From: Gammaproteobacteria bacterium
GTDB lineage: Bacteria > Pseudomonadota > Gammaproteobacteria > Steroidobacterales > Rariloculaceae
Direction of reading: 5' to 3'
Assembly: GCA_022819855.1 (NCBI GenBank)
Contig: JAJEGN010000022.1
Span: 124,001 to 188,000 of the forward strand
Length of the DNA: 64,000 nucleotides
The notes beneath the pieces are model-generated. The model did not search any database. It saw only the letters and a program-made list of their open reading frames with translations, and was not told where the DNA came from. Positions 1 to 8,413 of the stretch are shown here, one piece after another. Numbering within the stretch: the stretch's first letter is position 1; each line of letters begins with the position of its first letter. The translations under genes were made by a program, and so were the position numbers.

Positions 1-176
1 GCGAACCCCTGTACCAGATCGTCGTCCGGCTCGATACCCAGTCGATCCGGATCGACGGCGAGCCCCGCGACCTCAGGGCGGGCATGCTGGTCGAAGCGGA
101 TATCCTGCGCGAGACGCGGCGCCTGTACGAGTGGATACTCGAACCGCTGCGTACCGTGACCGGCAAACTTCATTGA
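1..176 (+). CDS. HlyD-family secretion adaptor, C-terminal end (partial)
   Basis: Only the last 57 codons are in the window, in the frame that starts at base 3 and ends at TGA 174-176. The tail reads as a beta strand region (YQIVVRLD), then RDLRAGMLVEADI and RRLYEWILEPLR, which is how HlyD/CvaA-type membrane fusion proteins of type I secretion or ABC peptide export systems usually end. Such proteins span the periplasm between an inner membrane ABC transporter and an outer membrane channel. The partner transporter would lie upstream, outside the window. Assignment rests on this short tail, so the exact subfamily is open. Confidence 0.7.
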   Translation, partial: EPLYQIVVRLDTQSIRIDGEPRDLRAGMLVEADILRETRRLYEWILEPLRTVTGKLH

Positions 177-190
177 TGCGGCGGGCGGTT

Positions 191-278
191 TAGCCCGCAG
201 ATCTCACCAAGCCGCACCGCAGATACATATGATCGGGCCTGCGCGATCATCGCGGCCCTTGGTGAGATTTGCGGGCTA
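191..278. repeat. 21-bp inverted repeat between two convergent genes
   Basis: The arms 191-211 and 258-278 are reverse complements at 20 of 21 positions. The 46-bp centre contains a second perfect palindrome, ATGATCG at 229-235 and CGATCAT at 244-250. The element fills the gap between the convergent gene ends at 176 and 286. Neither side carries a T-run, so it is not a classic intrinsic terminator. It could be a REP- or MITE-like dispersed palindrome, or a rho-dependent bidirectional stop. A further 6-bp pairing (181-186 with 193-198) competes with the left arm. Confidence 0.75.
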
Positions 279-285
279 ATGGCTG

Positions 286-1830
286 TCAATACCGTTTTCG
301 CCAGACCCGTCGACCGTTCCACAGGTAGCGCCGGGACCCTCCGTCCCGCTCGATGAACTGAACGAACGGAAACCGGTCGGGCGCGCCGGGCTCCGGCAGG
401 AAAACATCGCCGGCCGCAGGTTGCAGCGGGGTGGCAAAGCGCGTCTCGGGCCTTTCAGCGGGATCGCGGCGCGCGCGGTCCACCGCCATCCGCAAGCCTT
501 GGTCGGACGCTGAACTGACGCGCACCGCTTCTGCCGCCGTCCTGTAGACGCCTTTGTGCCGCCCCAGATCCATGCTCTGGATCGCGTCTGCGGTCAACCG
601 CTGCGGCAGCTTCAACAGGGCGAATTCCGGCAGGAATCGGCCGAACAGCCGCGCGGCGACGAGGAGCGCAGGCTGATCGCGTGACGCGATCACGAGCGCG
701 GTACCGTGCGCCGGACGAATGCGCACGAGCACGGATGCGCCGGGCCAGGTCGAATGATGGCCGAACCAGTTCCGGCCGTACGACTTCCAGCCCAGGTAAA
801 TTCCGCGTTCGAAGGGGCTCCAGCCCGGCAGCCCGAAGACTTCCGGGCGCTCGCAGGCCAACGCTCTCGCCGCATCGGGTCGGTCTCCGGCGGCCTGCGC
901 TTGTTCCATCCCTCGCGCCCGTTGCTCGCCTTGTGTTCCTGTCTCCGTTGTCCCGCGTTGCCGAGCCGCGTCCGTTTCCGGCCATGTCGCCCGTACCGGC
1001 CATGTCGCGCCCGCGGCGGCGGGCATCCACGCGGCGCCCTCAGCCGATACCGCAGCTTTTTCGCCTGTCGTCCCCGCGGTTCCGCCGCGCGGCGACGCGC
1101 ATCCCTCGTCCGGCCACGCGTCGGGTCGGCAAATCGCGACGTGTTGCAGAAAGCGCAACAGGCCGGATACGGGTACCGCAAGTTGCTCGCCCCGCGACGC
1201 ACAGACATGCGCAGCGGCAGGCGCGTGAACCGGGTCGATGCCCGACGCCGACCGCATTCCGAGCGGCGTGAGCAGCCGATCCTGGAGCAGCGCCGCCCAA
1301 CTCGTCCCGGACAGTTTCTCGAGCACGGCGGCGATCAGCCAGGCACCGGCGTTGGAGTAGCTGTAGAGCTTCCCCGGCGCGAACAGCGGCGCGGCGGCCA
1401 CGAGCTGCCGAACCAGGCGCGGCGCGTCGATCTCGCCGTTCGGCAGACGCGGCGCGATGGTGACGGTCGAATCGTCCAGCCCGTGCGTGTGCTCGAGCAG
1501 ATGCCGCAGATCGATGCGTGAATACACGGCGCGCAGATTGGACGTCTCGTCGGACAGATACTCCGACACGGGACGGTCGAGCGCGACGCCGCCCGTCGAT
1601 TCCACCTGCCGGAGCAGCTCCGAGGTCAGTAGTTTGGCGATGCATCCGGCCGGGAAGACTTCGGGCGCTTCGCCTCCGCTCCCGCCCGCGACGCGCGCGA
1701 CCTGAACGATCCCCGCTGCCGTCACGCCGACTTCGATGTGCTCGCGGGCATGCCCGCGCGCGATCTCATCGAGCCGCCGCTGAAGATACCCGGGCTCAAG
1801 GTACGCAAATATGTCGGCCGACGACGGCAT
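286..1830 (-). CDS. Beta-lactamase-fold (PF00144-like) hydrolase with Cys at the nucleophile position
   Basis: A 514-residue protein of the class C beta-lactamase/esterase family. Family landmarks seen are PAGCIAKLLTS near residue 60, KLYSYSNAGAWL (the YSN motif) and GHHSTWPG near the end (the HTG-like motif). In the first motif the serine of SxxK is replaced: the codon at 1642-1644 is TGC, giving Cys63-Ile-Ala-Lys66. The lysine and tyrosine are kept. Roughly residues 270-360 form an Ala/Gly/Thr-rich stretch that looks like a low-complexity insertion between the YSN region and the final domain part. No signal peptide is visible, so it may be cytoplasmic. The ATG at 1830 was chosen because the reading frame further upstream runs into the divergent ligase gene. 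Whether it hydrolyses esters or thioesters, acts as an acyltransferase, or is inactive cannot be told. Confidence 0.8.
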   Translation of the reverse strand: MPSSADIFAYLEPGYLQRRLDEIARGHAREHIEVGVTAAGIVQVARVAGGSGGEAPEVFPAGCIAKLLTSELLRQVESTGGVALDRPVSEYLSDETSNLRAVYSRIDLRHLLEHTHGLDDSTVTIAPRLPNGEIDAPRLVRQLVAAAPLFAPGKLYSYSNAGAWLIAAVLEKLSGTSWAALLQDRLLTPLGMRSASGIDPVHAPAAAHVCASRGEQLAVPVSGLLRFLQHVAICRPDAWPDEGCASPRGGTAGTTGEKAAVSAEGAAWMPAAAGATWPVRATWPETDAARQRGTTETGTQGEQRARGMEQAQAAGDRPDAARALACERPEVFGLPGWSPFERGIYLGWKSYGRNWFGHHSTWPGASVLVRIRPAHGTALVIASRDQPALLVAARLFGRFLPEFALLKLPQRLTADAIQSMDLGRHKGVYRTAAEAVRVSSASDQGLRMAVDRARRDPAERPETRFATPLQPAAGDVFLPEPGAPDRFPFVQFIERDGGSRRYLWNGRRVWRKRY

Positions 1831-1936
1831 GGCCACAGAAGACGACAGCACGCCCGTGCGCGTCAATCCGCATTTCGGCGCGGAATCATGAGTTTTTGGC
1901 CTCGACTCCCACAGCGCCGTCCGGCCCAATGTTCCG

Positions 1937-3454
1937 ATGCAATCCCCAAGCTTCAGGCATTTCGCGCTGAGCGACCCGAACCGCATCGCCATCCGCGAAG
2001 CGGGCGGACGCTGCGTCGCGCGCGGTGAACTCGATGCATCGATCAATCGGACAGCTCGCGCACTCGCAGCCTCCGGGCTCGACCCGGGCGACGCCATCGC
2101 GATCGTTTCGCCCAACTGCGCCGAGTACCTTGCGGTGTACCTCGCAGGCCTCCGAGCGGGGCTCCACGTCGTTCCGGTGAACTGGCATCTCGCCAGACAG
2201 GAACGGGACTTCATCCTCGACGATTCGGGCGCGAAAGCGGTGTTCGTCCACAAACGCCTGCCCGCGTCGAGACTCTCCGACCTGGCCGCCCGCAAGAATC
2301 CGGGAACGCTGCTGGTCGGCATCGGCGACGCGCCGGGCTGCGTACCGCTGAACGAATTCGTCGCCGGCCACGCCGCCGAACCACCGAATCATCGTTTCAT
2401 GGGCCGCGCGCTGCACTACACATCCGCGACCACCGGCAAGCCCAAGGCCGTGCTGCTGCAGCGCGACCGCGCGGAGACCGCACGACGGAAGGTCATCGAG
2501 TTCCACCGGCCCGCAGGCGTGGATCCGAGCGCCGACAATGTGCATCTGTGCAATGCGATGCTCTATTACGCGGCGCCGCTCGAACGCGCCGTGAGCGCGC
2601 TGCACATGGGGCATGCGCTCGTTCTCGTCGAGCACTGGGACCCCAGGCAGTGCCTCGATCTCATCGAAACCCATGGCGTCACGACAAGCTTCATGGTCCC
2701 GTCCATGTTCATCCGGCTGCTGAAGCTCCCGGAGGCCACACGGGCTCGCCACTCGACGGACTCGCTGAAGTTCGTAGCGCACGCGGGCGCACCCTGTCCG
2801 CCGGGCATCAAGCGCAAGATGATTGAGTGGTGGGGACCGATCATCTGGGAAGGCTACAGCGCCACGGAATGCCAGGGCACTTTCGCAAGCAGCGAGGAGT
2901 GGCTCCGGTATCCCGGTACGGTCGGCAGGCCGATCCCCGGTTCGGAACTTCGAATCATGAACGACGAAGGCGAAACGCTGCCGCCCGGCGAAGTCGGCAC
3001 AGTCTACATGACCCGGTTTACCGGCGACCGCTTCGAGTACCGTAACGACCCGGAAGCGACGCGCGCCTGTTACCGCGGCGAGTTCATCACCGTCGGAGAC
3101 CAGGGCTACGTGAACGAAGAGGGTTATCTGTTCCTGTGCGACCGCAGGACCGACCTGATCATCTCGTCCGGCATGAACATCTACCCGGCCGAAATCGAAC
3201 AGGTTCTCGTCGAGCACCCGGCGGTCGCCGACTGCGCGGTTGTCGGCACCCCGCACGAACTGCTTGGCCAGGTCCCGAAAGCGATCGTTCAGCCGGCGGC
3301 GAACTTCGAGCCGAGCAGCCCGCTTACGGCCGACCTTCTGGCATGGCTCGGCGACAGACTGTCGGCCGCGAAGCTGCCGCACAGCATCGACTACACGAAC
3401 GCGTTGCCACGCGGCCCGAACGGCAAGCTCTACCGGAGGCGGCTGGTCCAGTAG
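1937..3454 (+). CDS. Acyl-CoA synthetase / AMP-dependent ligase
   Basis: A 505-residue member of the ANL superfamily, which activates a carboxylic acid with ATP and transfers it to CoA. The AMP-binding loop is TSATTGKPKAV, with Ala where most members have Gly (SGTTG). The adenine motif EGYSATE, the ribose-binding GDQGYVNEEGY, the hinge CDRRTDLIISSGMNIYPAEIE and the catalytic lysine PNGK near the C-terminus are all present, so the enzyme should be active. The substrate is not predictable. It is divergent from the Cys63 hydrolase with about 106 bp between starts, so the two may share control. A hairpin follows at 3560. Confidence 0.85.
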   Translation: MQSPSFRHFALSDPNRIAIREAGGRCVARGELDASINRTARALAASGLDPGDAIAIVSPNCAEYLAVYLAGLRAGLHVVPVNWHLARQERDFILDDSGAKAVFVHKRLPASRLSDLAARKNPGTLLVGIGDAPGCVPLNEFVAGHAAEPPNHRFMGRALHYTSATTGKPKAVLLQRDRAETARRKVIEFHRPAGVDPSADNVHLCNAMLYYAAPLERAVSALHMGHALVLVEHWDPRQCLDLIETHGVTTSFMVPSMFIRLLKLPEATRARHSTDSLKFVAHAGAPCPPGIKRKMIEWWGPIIWEGYSATECQGTFASSEEWLRYPGTVGRPIPGSELRIMNDEGETLPPGEVGTVYMTRFTGDRFEYRNDPEATRACYRGEFITVGDQGYVNEEGYLFLCDRRTDLIISSGMNIYPAEIEQVLVEHPAVADCAVVGTPHELLGQVPKAIVQPAANFEPSSPLTADLLAWLGDRLSAAKLPHSIDYTNALPRGPNGKLYRRRLVQ

Positions 3455-3559
3455 GTCCGATACTACCGAGTCTCGCCCATTCTCGGCTCACACACGATCG
3501 TCGTTTCGGTGACCGGTTTGTCGGACGCCATGGCCCACCGTGGGGAACAAGCGGATCAG

Positions 3560-3575
3560 CGCGGAAACCGCGTTT
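3560..3575 (+). terminator. Possible intrinsic terminator after the acyl-CoA ligase
   Basis: A 5-bp GC-only stem (CGCGG/CCGCG) with an AAA loop is followed by TTT, about 105 bp after the ligase stop. The stem is short, so this is only a candidate. Confidence 0.35.
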
Positions 3576-3582
3576 CATTCGA

Positions 3583-4866
3583 TCAGGTGTTACCCCCGAC
3601 CACCTCGCAACCCCCCATGTACGGCTTGAGCGCATCGGGAACCAAAACCGACCCATCGGCCTGCTGGTAGTTCTCGATCACTGCGATGAGTGCACGTCCG
3701 GCCGCGACACCCGAGCCGTTGAGCGTATGCAGCGGCTCCGGCCTGCCCGTCTCCGAATTGCGCCAGCGCGCGCGCATCCGCCGCGCCTGGTAGGCCTCGA
3801 AATTGCTGCAGGAGGAGATTTCCCGGTAGCGGTTCTGGCCGGGCAGCCAGACCTCGATGTCGTAGGTCTTCGCGGCGGCCGCGCCCGTGTCTCCCGCACA
3901 CAGCGTCACCACGCGGTAGGCGAGATCGAGCCGCTTGAGGATCACTTCGGCGTTGGCGGTGAGTTCCTCGTGCGCCGCCCGGGAGTCCTCGGGCCTCACG
4001 ATGTGGACAAGCTCGACCTTCTCGAACTGGTGTTGGCGGAACATGCCGCGCATGTCCTTGCCGTAGGAACCGGCTTCAGAGCGAAAACAAGGCGTATGCG
4101 CGGCAAGTTTGATCGGCAGCCTATCGGCCTCGACGATGGATTCGCGCACGAGGTTCGTCAGCGGCACCTCGCCTGTCGGGATCAGGAAGTAGCGGCCGTC
4201 GCCCCCGACCGCGAACAGATCCTCCTCGAACTTCGGCAGTTGTCCCGTACCGAAGAGCGCGTTCTCGTTGGCGAGGTACGGCACGTAGGCCTCGGCGTAG
4301 CCGTGCTCCTGCGTGTGCACGTCGAGCATGAACTGGATCAGGGCGCGGTGCAGCCGGGCCAGCTCGCCGTGCAGCACGGCGAAGCGGCTGCCGGCGAGCT
4401 TCGTCGCCGACTCGAGGTCGAGCATGCCGAGCGCCGCGCCGAGATCGGCGTGATCCTTTGGTTCGAAATCGAACTCGGGAAGCTCGCCCCGGCGCCGGAC
4501 CTCGACGTTCGCCGTGTCATCCGCGCCGTCGGGAACGTCATCGGCAAGCAGGTTGGGCAGCCCCCGCATGACCTCGTCGAGCATGCCGCCGACGGAGCTG
4601 AGGCTGTCTTCGACCTTGGTGAGTTTGTCGCCGAGCGCGCCGACCTCCTTCCTGAGCGCTTCGATGTCCTCGCCCGCGGCCTTCGCCTTGCCGATCGCCT
4701 TCGACCGCGTGTTGCGTTGCTGGCGCAGCGACTCGACCTCGACCTGCAGGCGCTTGCGCTCGGCATCGAGCTTGAGAAACCCGCCGCGATCGAACACGAA
4801 CCCGCGCCTAGCCAGGTTTCTGGCGACCGCGTCGAGATCGTTCCTGAGTAGCCTCGGGTCCAGCAT
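3583..4866 (-). CDS. serS: Seryl-tRNA synthetase
   Basis: A 427-residue class II aminoacyl-tRNA synthetase that charges tRNA-Ser (and tRNA-Sec) with serine in the cytoplasm. The N-terminal [15 protein letters not shown] and the long helical hairpin (about residues 25-100, rich in Lys/Glu/Arg) form the tRNA-binding coiled coil. Class II motif 2 is visible as [21 protein letters not shown] and motif 3 as [20 protein letters not shown]. Length matches the family. It is the last gene of the minus-strand run ftsK-lolA-VanZ-serS, separated from the VanZ-like gene by about 43 bp. Confidence 0.97.
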   Translation of the reverse strand: MLDPRLLRNDLDAVARNLARRGFVFDRGGFLKLDAERKRLQVEVESLRQQRNTRSKAIGKAKAAGEDIEALRKEVGALGDKLTKVEDSLSSVGGMLDEVMRGLPNLLADDVPDGADDTANVEVRRRGELPEFDFEPKDHADLGAALGMLDLESATKLAGSRFAVLHGELARLHRALIQFMLDVHTQEHGYAEAYVPYLANENALFGTGQLPKFEEDLFAVGGDGRYFLIPTGEVPLTNLVRESIVEADRLPIKLAAHTPCFRSEAGSYGKDMRGMFRQHQFEKVELVHIVRPEDSRAAHEELTANAEVILKRLDLAYRVVTLCAGDTGAAAAKTYDIEVWLPGQNRYREISSCSNFEAYQARRMRARWRNSETGRPEPLHTLNGSGVAAGRALIAVIENYQQADGSVLVPDALKPYMGGCEVVGGNT

Positions 4867-4909
4867 GGGCGGAATTGTAGTGAGTGCGCGGCGCTACGGC
4901 GAGCGCGGC

Positions 4910-5305
4910 TCAGGCGAAAAGGCGCCGCTCGATCCGTTGGCACCAGCCGCCGATGAGCCAGAGCGCGGCACAGAGTCCGACGCCGATACCGAGCGCGTTG
5001 GCGGCGATGTCGAGCGGATCGAAGCTTCGCGACGGTATCCCGAGCTGCAGGAAGTCGAGCGCCGCGCCAAGCGCGACGAGGAGAACGGCGACCACGCCGT
5101 AGAGCCTGCGTTGGCAGAGGCCGGCAAACCAGATCATGAGCACGAAATATGCCCCGGCGTGCAGCAGTTCCTCCCCGAAATCGGCTCTGAGAAGTCCCCT
5201 CAACCACGGCATGCTCGCCGGCGGCAGCAGGCTGCCGGCGCAGACGGCCGCGACGACGAGCCAGCCGGCGCCGAGCCATAACCATGGCAGCCGCAAGGGC
5301 AGCAC
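4910..5305 (-). CDS. VanZ-like family membrane protein
   Basis: A 131-residue protein with four hydrophobic segments, about residues 5-27, 47-65, 68-88 and 98-118. The spacing and the conserved HAGAYFVLMIW, ALDFLQLGIPSRSFDPLDIAAN and GIGVG signatures match VanZ-like proteins (PF04892). The Phe-Asp-Pro-Leu-Asp loop is typical. In glycopeptide-resistant enterococci VanZ raises teicoplanin resistance; the role of chromosomal gammaproteobacterial members is unknown. It lies 6 bp after lolA and before serS, the slot where pseudomonads and enterics carry rarA, so co-transcription with lolA is likely. Confidence 0.8.
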   Translation of the reverse strand: MLPLRLPWLWLGAGWLVVAAVCAGSLLPPASMPWLRGLLRADFGEELLHAGAYFVLMIWFAGLCQRRLYGVVAVLLVALGAALDFLQLGIPSRSFDPLDIAANALGIGVGLCAALWLIGGWCQRIERRLFA

Positions 5306-5311
5306 GGGCCG

Positions 5312-6046
5312 CTAACCTTCCCCGCCGATCACGTCGACATCGGGCGGCGGCTCGAACTCGAAGGCGCTGTCGCTGAGTTCTTCGTTGACGGCGATGCCGA
5401 AGAACGTGATCGACGTGACCTGATCGAGGCCGTCCACGAGTTCGAGCTGCACGGGCAGCGCGTCGCTGAAGCCGATCAGCACGGAACGGAAGTCCGTGCC
5501 GCCGGTGTTCGGGCTGAGCCTGATCCAGTCCCGGCCGTCGCTCCTGAAGTCCTCGACGACGTCGAATCCGTCGCGAACGTCCCGCTCGCCGCTGAGCAGC
5601 ATCGCGGGGCTTGAAGGACCATCGGAATCGAGCGGCGTCACGGTCGCCTGCGCGAGGTCCACGTCGTACATCCAGAGCTGTTCCCCGTCGGCGATGACGA
5701 GCTGTTCGATCGGGGTCTCGTAGCGCCACAGGAAACGGTTCGGCCGCTTGAGCGACAGCGTGCCCACCGCCGTCTCGAGCAATTGTCCGTCGGAACTCGT
5801 CAGCTCCTGCTCGAACCCGGCCGTGAACGTGTCGACTTCGGCGAGGAATCTGTCGAGCGCCGCGATTCCCAGGGAAGCGGATGCGTCAGCCGGGTCCTGC
5901 GCCGAAGCCGGCGCCGCGGGGAGCGCCAGAACGAGGAGAACGCCAGCGAATGCCGCAGCGGGGCTTGTAAGGCCGACGGTTCGCCGGGCGAGAGACGGCG
6001 CGGGAACATGCCGCGGAGCGGTATGAGAGAGGCGTTCCTTGCACAT
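5312..6046 (-). CDS. lolA: Outer-membrane lipoprotein carrier protein LolA
   Basis: LolA is the periplasmic chaperone that takes lipoproteins from the LolCDE ABC transporter and hands them to LolB in the outer membrane. This 244-residue version has an extended positively charged N-terminus, then a hydrophobic stretch (about residues 24-42) ending ALPAAPASAQD, a good signal peptidase I site. The mature part has the family pattern FTAGFEQELTSSDGQLLETAVGTLSLKRPNRFLWRYETP and ADGEQLWMYDVDLAQATV. ATG 6046 lies 28 bp after the ftsK stop. Its ABC partners are in this window at 48.5-51.8 kb. Confidence 0.92.
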   Translation of the reverse strand: MCKERLSHTAPRHVPAPSLARRTVGLTSPAAAFAGVLLVLALPAAPASAQDPADASASLGIAALDRFLAEVDTFTAGFEQELTSSDGQLLETAVGTLSLKRPNRFLWRYETPIEQLVIADGEQLWMYDVDLAQATVTPLDSDGPSSPAMLLSGERDVRDGFDVVEDFRSDGRDWIRLSPNTGGTDFRSVLIGFSDALPVQLELVDGLDQVTSITFFGIAVNEELSDSAFEFEPPPDVDVIGGEG

Positions 6047-6074
6047 TGACACGGCCGTCCCGAGGCGAGAACGG

Positions 6075-8354
6075 TCAGTCGACGCCGGGCGGGGGCGGAG
6101 CGAGTACCTCCCTGAATCCATTGGACTGCAAACTCCCGACGATGCCCGCCTCTTCCATGGCCTCGACCATGCGGGCCGCGCGGTTGTAGCCGATCTTCAA
6201 CCGCCGCTGGATACCTGATATGGATGCCTTTCTCGTCTCGGTGACGATCCGGACGGCCTGATCGTAAAGCGCGTCCTGCTCACTGTCCATGTGCGCATCG
6301 AGCCCCGGCGAGAGTCCCGGAACCGGTTCCGTCGAGTCCGCGAGCACGCCCTCGACGAACTCGGGCTCGCCGCTCGCGCGCAGCGCCTCGACGACGGCGT
6401 GCACCTCGTTGTCGGATACGAACGCGCCGTGAACGCGCGTCGGCTGCGATACGCCGGGCGGCAGGTAGAGCATGTCGCCGTGGACGAGCAGCGTCTCCGC
6501 GCCCATCTGGTCGAGAATCGTTCGCGAGTCGACCTTGGCGGACACCTGGAACGCGATCCGGCATGGAATATTGGCCTTGATGAGCCCGGTGATCACGTCC
6601 ACCGACGGCCGCTGGGTCGCGATGATCATGTGGATGCCCGAAGCCCTCGCCTTCTGTGCGAGGCGGGCGATGAGTTCCTCGACCTTCTTGCCGACCATCA
6701 TCATCATGTCGGCGAGTTCGTCGATGATCACGACGACGAACGGCAGCGGCTCGAGTTCGTCCGTGTCTCCGGCGTCCTCGCCCGGAGTGATGTCCGAGAG
6801 CCGCAACGGCTCACCCTTGTCGATCGCCTCGCGGACCTTGCGGTTGTAGCCGGAGACGTGGCGCACGCCGAGACCGGCCATGAGCGCGTAGCGGCGTTCC
6901 ATCTCCGCGACGCACCAGCGCAGCGCATTGGCCGCTTCCTTCATGTCCGTGACGACGGGCGCGAGCAGATGCGGTATGCCCTCGTAGACGGAGAGCTCGA
7001 GCATCTTCGGGTCGATCATGATCAGGCGCACCTGCTCGGGCTTGGACTTGTAGAGCAGGCTCAGCACCATGGCGTTGAGTGCGACGGACTTGCCGGAACC
7101 CGTCGTACCCGCGATGAGCAGGTGAGGCATCCTGAGCAGGTCCGCAACGAAGGGCCGGCCGCCGATGTCCTTGCCGAGCGCAAGCGTCAACGGCGACTTG
7201 GTTTCGTCGAAGACGTCCGAGCGCACGATTTCGGCGAATGCGACGAGTTCGCGCGCTTCGTTCGGAATCTCGAGCCCGACATAGGGTTTGCCGGGGATGA
7301 CCTCGACAACCCGCACGCTCAGGGTCGACAGCGAACGGGCGAGATCCTTCGCGAGGTTGCTGATCTGGCTGACCTTGACGCCGGGCGCGGGCTTGAGTTC
7401 GAAGCGCGTGACGATGGGGCCCGGGTGAACGGCGACGACCTCGACCTCGATGCCGAAGTCCGAGAGCTTGTGCTCGACGAGGCGCGACATGCCCTCGAGT
7501 TCCTCGGCCGAGTAGCCGCCGTCTCTCTCGGGCGGATCGTCGAGCAGCGACATCTTCGGCAGCTCCGCGGGCCCGGTGGCCTCGAAGAGCGGTGTCTGCC
7601 GCTCGCGCTCGGACCGCTCGCTGACCTCCACACGTTCGATCTTCGGCTCGATCCGGGCCGCGCGCTGGCGGGCCTTCCTGCGGCGCTTGACGATCTTCTG
7701 CCTGTGCTCGAGCTTTGCGCGCCGGTCGTCGCGCCGAAGCTGCACGTTCCCGAGCAGAGTATTGAGCCCCGCGCAAGCTGCGAGCACGCCGCGGCCGACG
7801 CCTTCCATCACCGACATCCAGGAGATGCCCGTCGCGAGCGACACCGAACTCAGCCAGAAGACGAGCAGGCAGACCGTCGCGCCGAGTTGGCCGAGGACCG
7901 CTTCGAGTCCGAAACCTGCACCCTGCCCGAGCAGCCCCCCTGCGGTCTCGGGCAGTTCCGGAGCCGTGAAGTGGAGCGTGGCCAGCCCCGAGCTCGTCGT
8001 GATGGCGAGCACGAAACCGACCGGCCTGACGATCCGGTTGCTGCGGTTGAGGGGAGCCGTCGGCTCACGAAACAGCAGCAGCCCCGCGAGCAGGACCAGC
8101 ACGGGAACGAGATAGGCGGAAAGGCCGAAGAGCAGGAAAGCGATGTCTGCGAACGAGGCGCCCCAGGGACCCATGAGGTTCAGGACCACATCGCTCGTAC
8201 CGGAACTGCTGAACGCCGGATCCTCCGGCCGGTAACTCATGAGCGCAACGAGCAGTATCAGGCTGAGTCCCGTCAGAATCCAGAATGCAGCCTCGCGCAG
8301 TATGCGCAGACGCGGAACGCCCAGTGACGCTACATCCGTGCTTACCTTGGCCAT
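6075..8354 (-). CDS. ftsK: DNA translocase FtsK
   Basis: FtsK is the septum-anchored DNA pump that clears chromosome dimers through XerCD/dif and joins the divisome. The protein has about 759 residues. Hydrophobic segments occupy roughly residues 25-175, followed by a short Arg/Lys-rich linker (about 200-260), much shorter than in E. coli. The motor follows, with Walker [10 protein letters not shown] near residue 415, Walker [14 protein letters not shown] and [15 protein letters not shown]-terminal winged-helix gamma domain (about the last 65 residues, [24 protein letters not shown]) should read KOPS sites. ATG 8354 is preferred over GTG 8360. It starts the operon with lolA and is divergent from the acyltransferase gene. 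Confidence 0.96.
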   Translation of the reverse strand: MAKVSTDVASLGVPRLRILREAAFWILTGLSLILLVALMSYRPEDPAFSSSGTSDVVLNLMGPWGASFADIAFLLFGLSAYLVPVLVLLAGLLLFREPTAPLNRSNRIVRPVGFVLAITTSSGLATLHFTAPELPETAGGLLGQGAGFGLEAVLGQLGATVCLLVFWLSSVSLATGISWMSVMEGVGRGVLAACAGLNTLLGNVQLRRDDRRAKLEHRQKIVKRRRKARQRAARIEPKIERVEVSERSERERQTPLFEATGPAELPKMSLLDDPPERDGGYSAEELEGMSRLVEHKLSDFGIEVEVVAVHPGPIVTRFELKPAPGVKVSQISNLAKDLARSLSTLSVRVVEVIPGKPYVGLEIPNEARELVAFAEIVRSDVFDETKSPLTLALGKDIGGRPFVADLLRMPHLLIAGTTGSGKSVALNAMVLSLLYKSKPEQVRLIMIDPKMLELSVYEGIPHLLAPVVTDMKEAANALRWCVAEMERRYALMAGLGVRHVSGYNRKVREAIDKGEPLRLSDITPGEDAGDTDELEPLPFVVVIIDELADMMMMVGKKVEELIARLAQKARASGIHMIIATQRPSVDVITGLIKANIPCRIAFQVSAKVDSRTILDQMGAETLLVHGDMLYLPPGVSQPTRVHGAFVSDNEVHAVVEALRASGEPEFVEGVLADSTEPVPGLSPGLDAHMDSEQDALYDQAVRIVTETRKASISGIQRRLKIGYNRAARMVEAMEEAGIVGSLQSNGFREVLAPPPPGVD

Positions 8355-8392
8355 ATTCACGTTATACAGGAAAAACCCTGCTTAAGACACTG

Positions 8393-8400
8393 ATTATACT
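8393..8400. promoter_or_regulatory. Face-to-face -10 elements for ftsK and the divergent acyltransferase gene
   Basis: The minus strand reads TATAAT at 8393-8398, a perfect -10 element, with TTGCAT about 15 bp upstream. It would start ftsK RNA near 8386. The plus strand reads TATACT at 8395-8400, which could serve the divergent gene starting at 8414 or 8501. The two -10 boxes overlap, so RNA polymerase could occupy only one direction at a time. The -35 elements are weak on the plus side. Confidence 0.5.
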
Positions 8401-8413
8401 GATCACTGGCGGT

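Noticed and set aside
1886..3382. Long minus-strand open frame (about 500 codons) opposite the acyl-CoA ligase
   Set aside because: Its translation is Arg/His/Val-rich with no recognisable domain, and the plus strand has a complete ligase. This is a composition shadow in GC-rich DNA.
6291..8327. Plus-strand open frame of about 680 codons opposite ftsK
   Set aside because: Antisense shadow: the product is full of His/Arg/Asp runs and ftsK on the other strand has all motor motifs.
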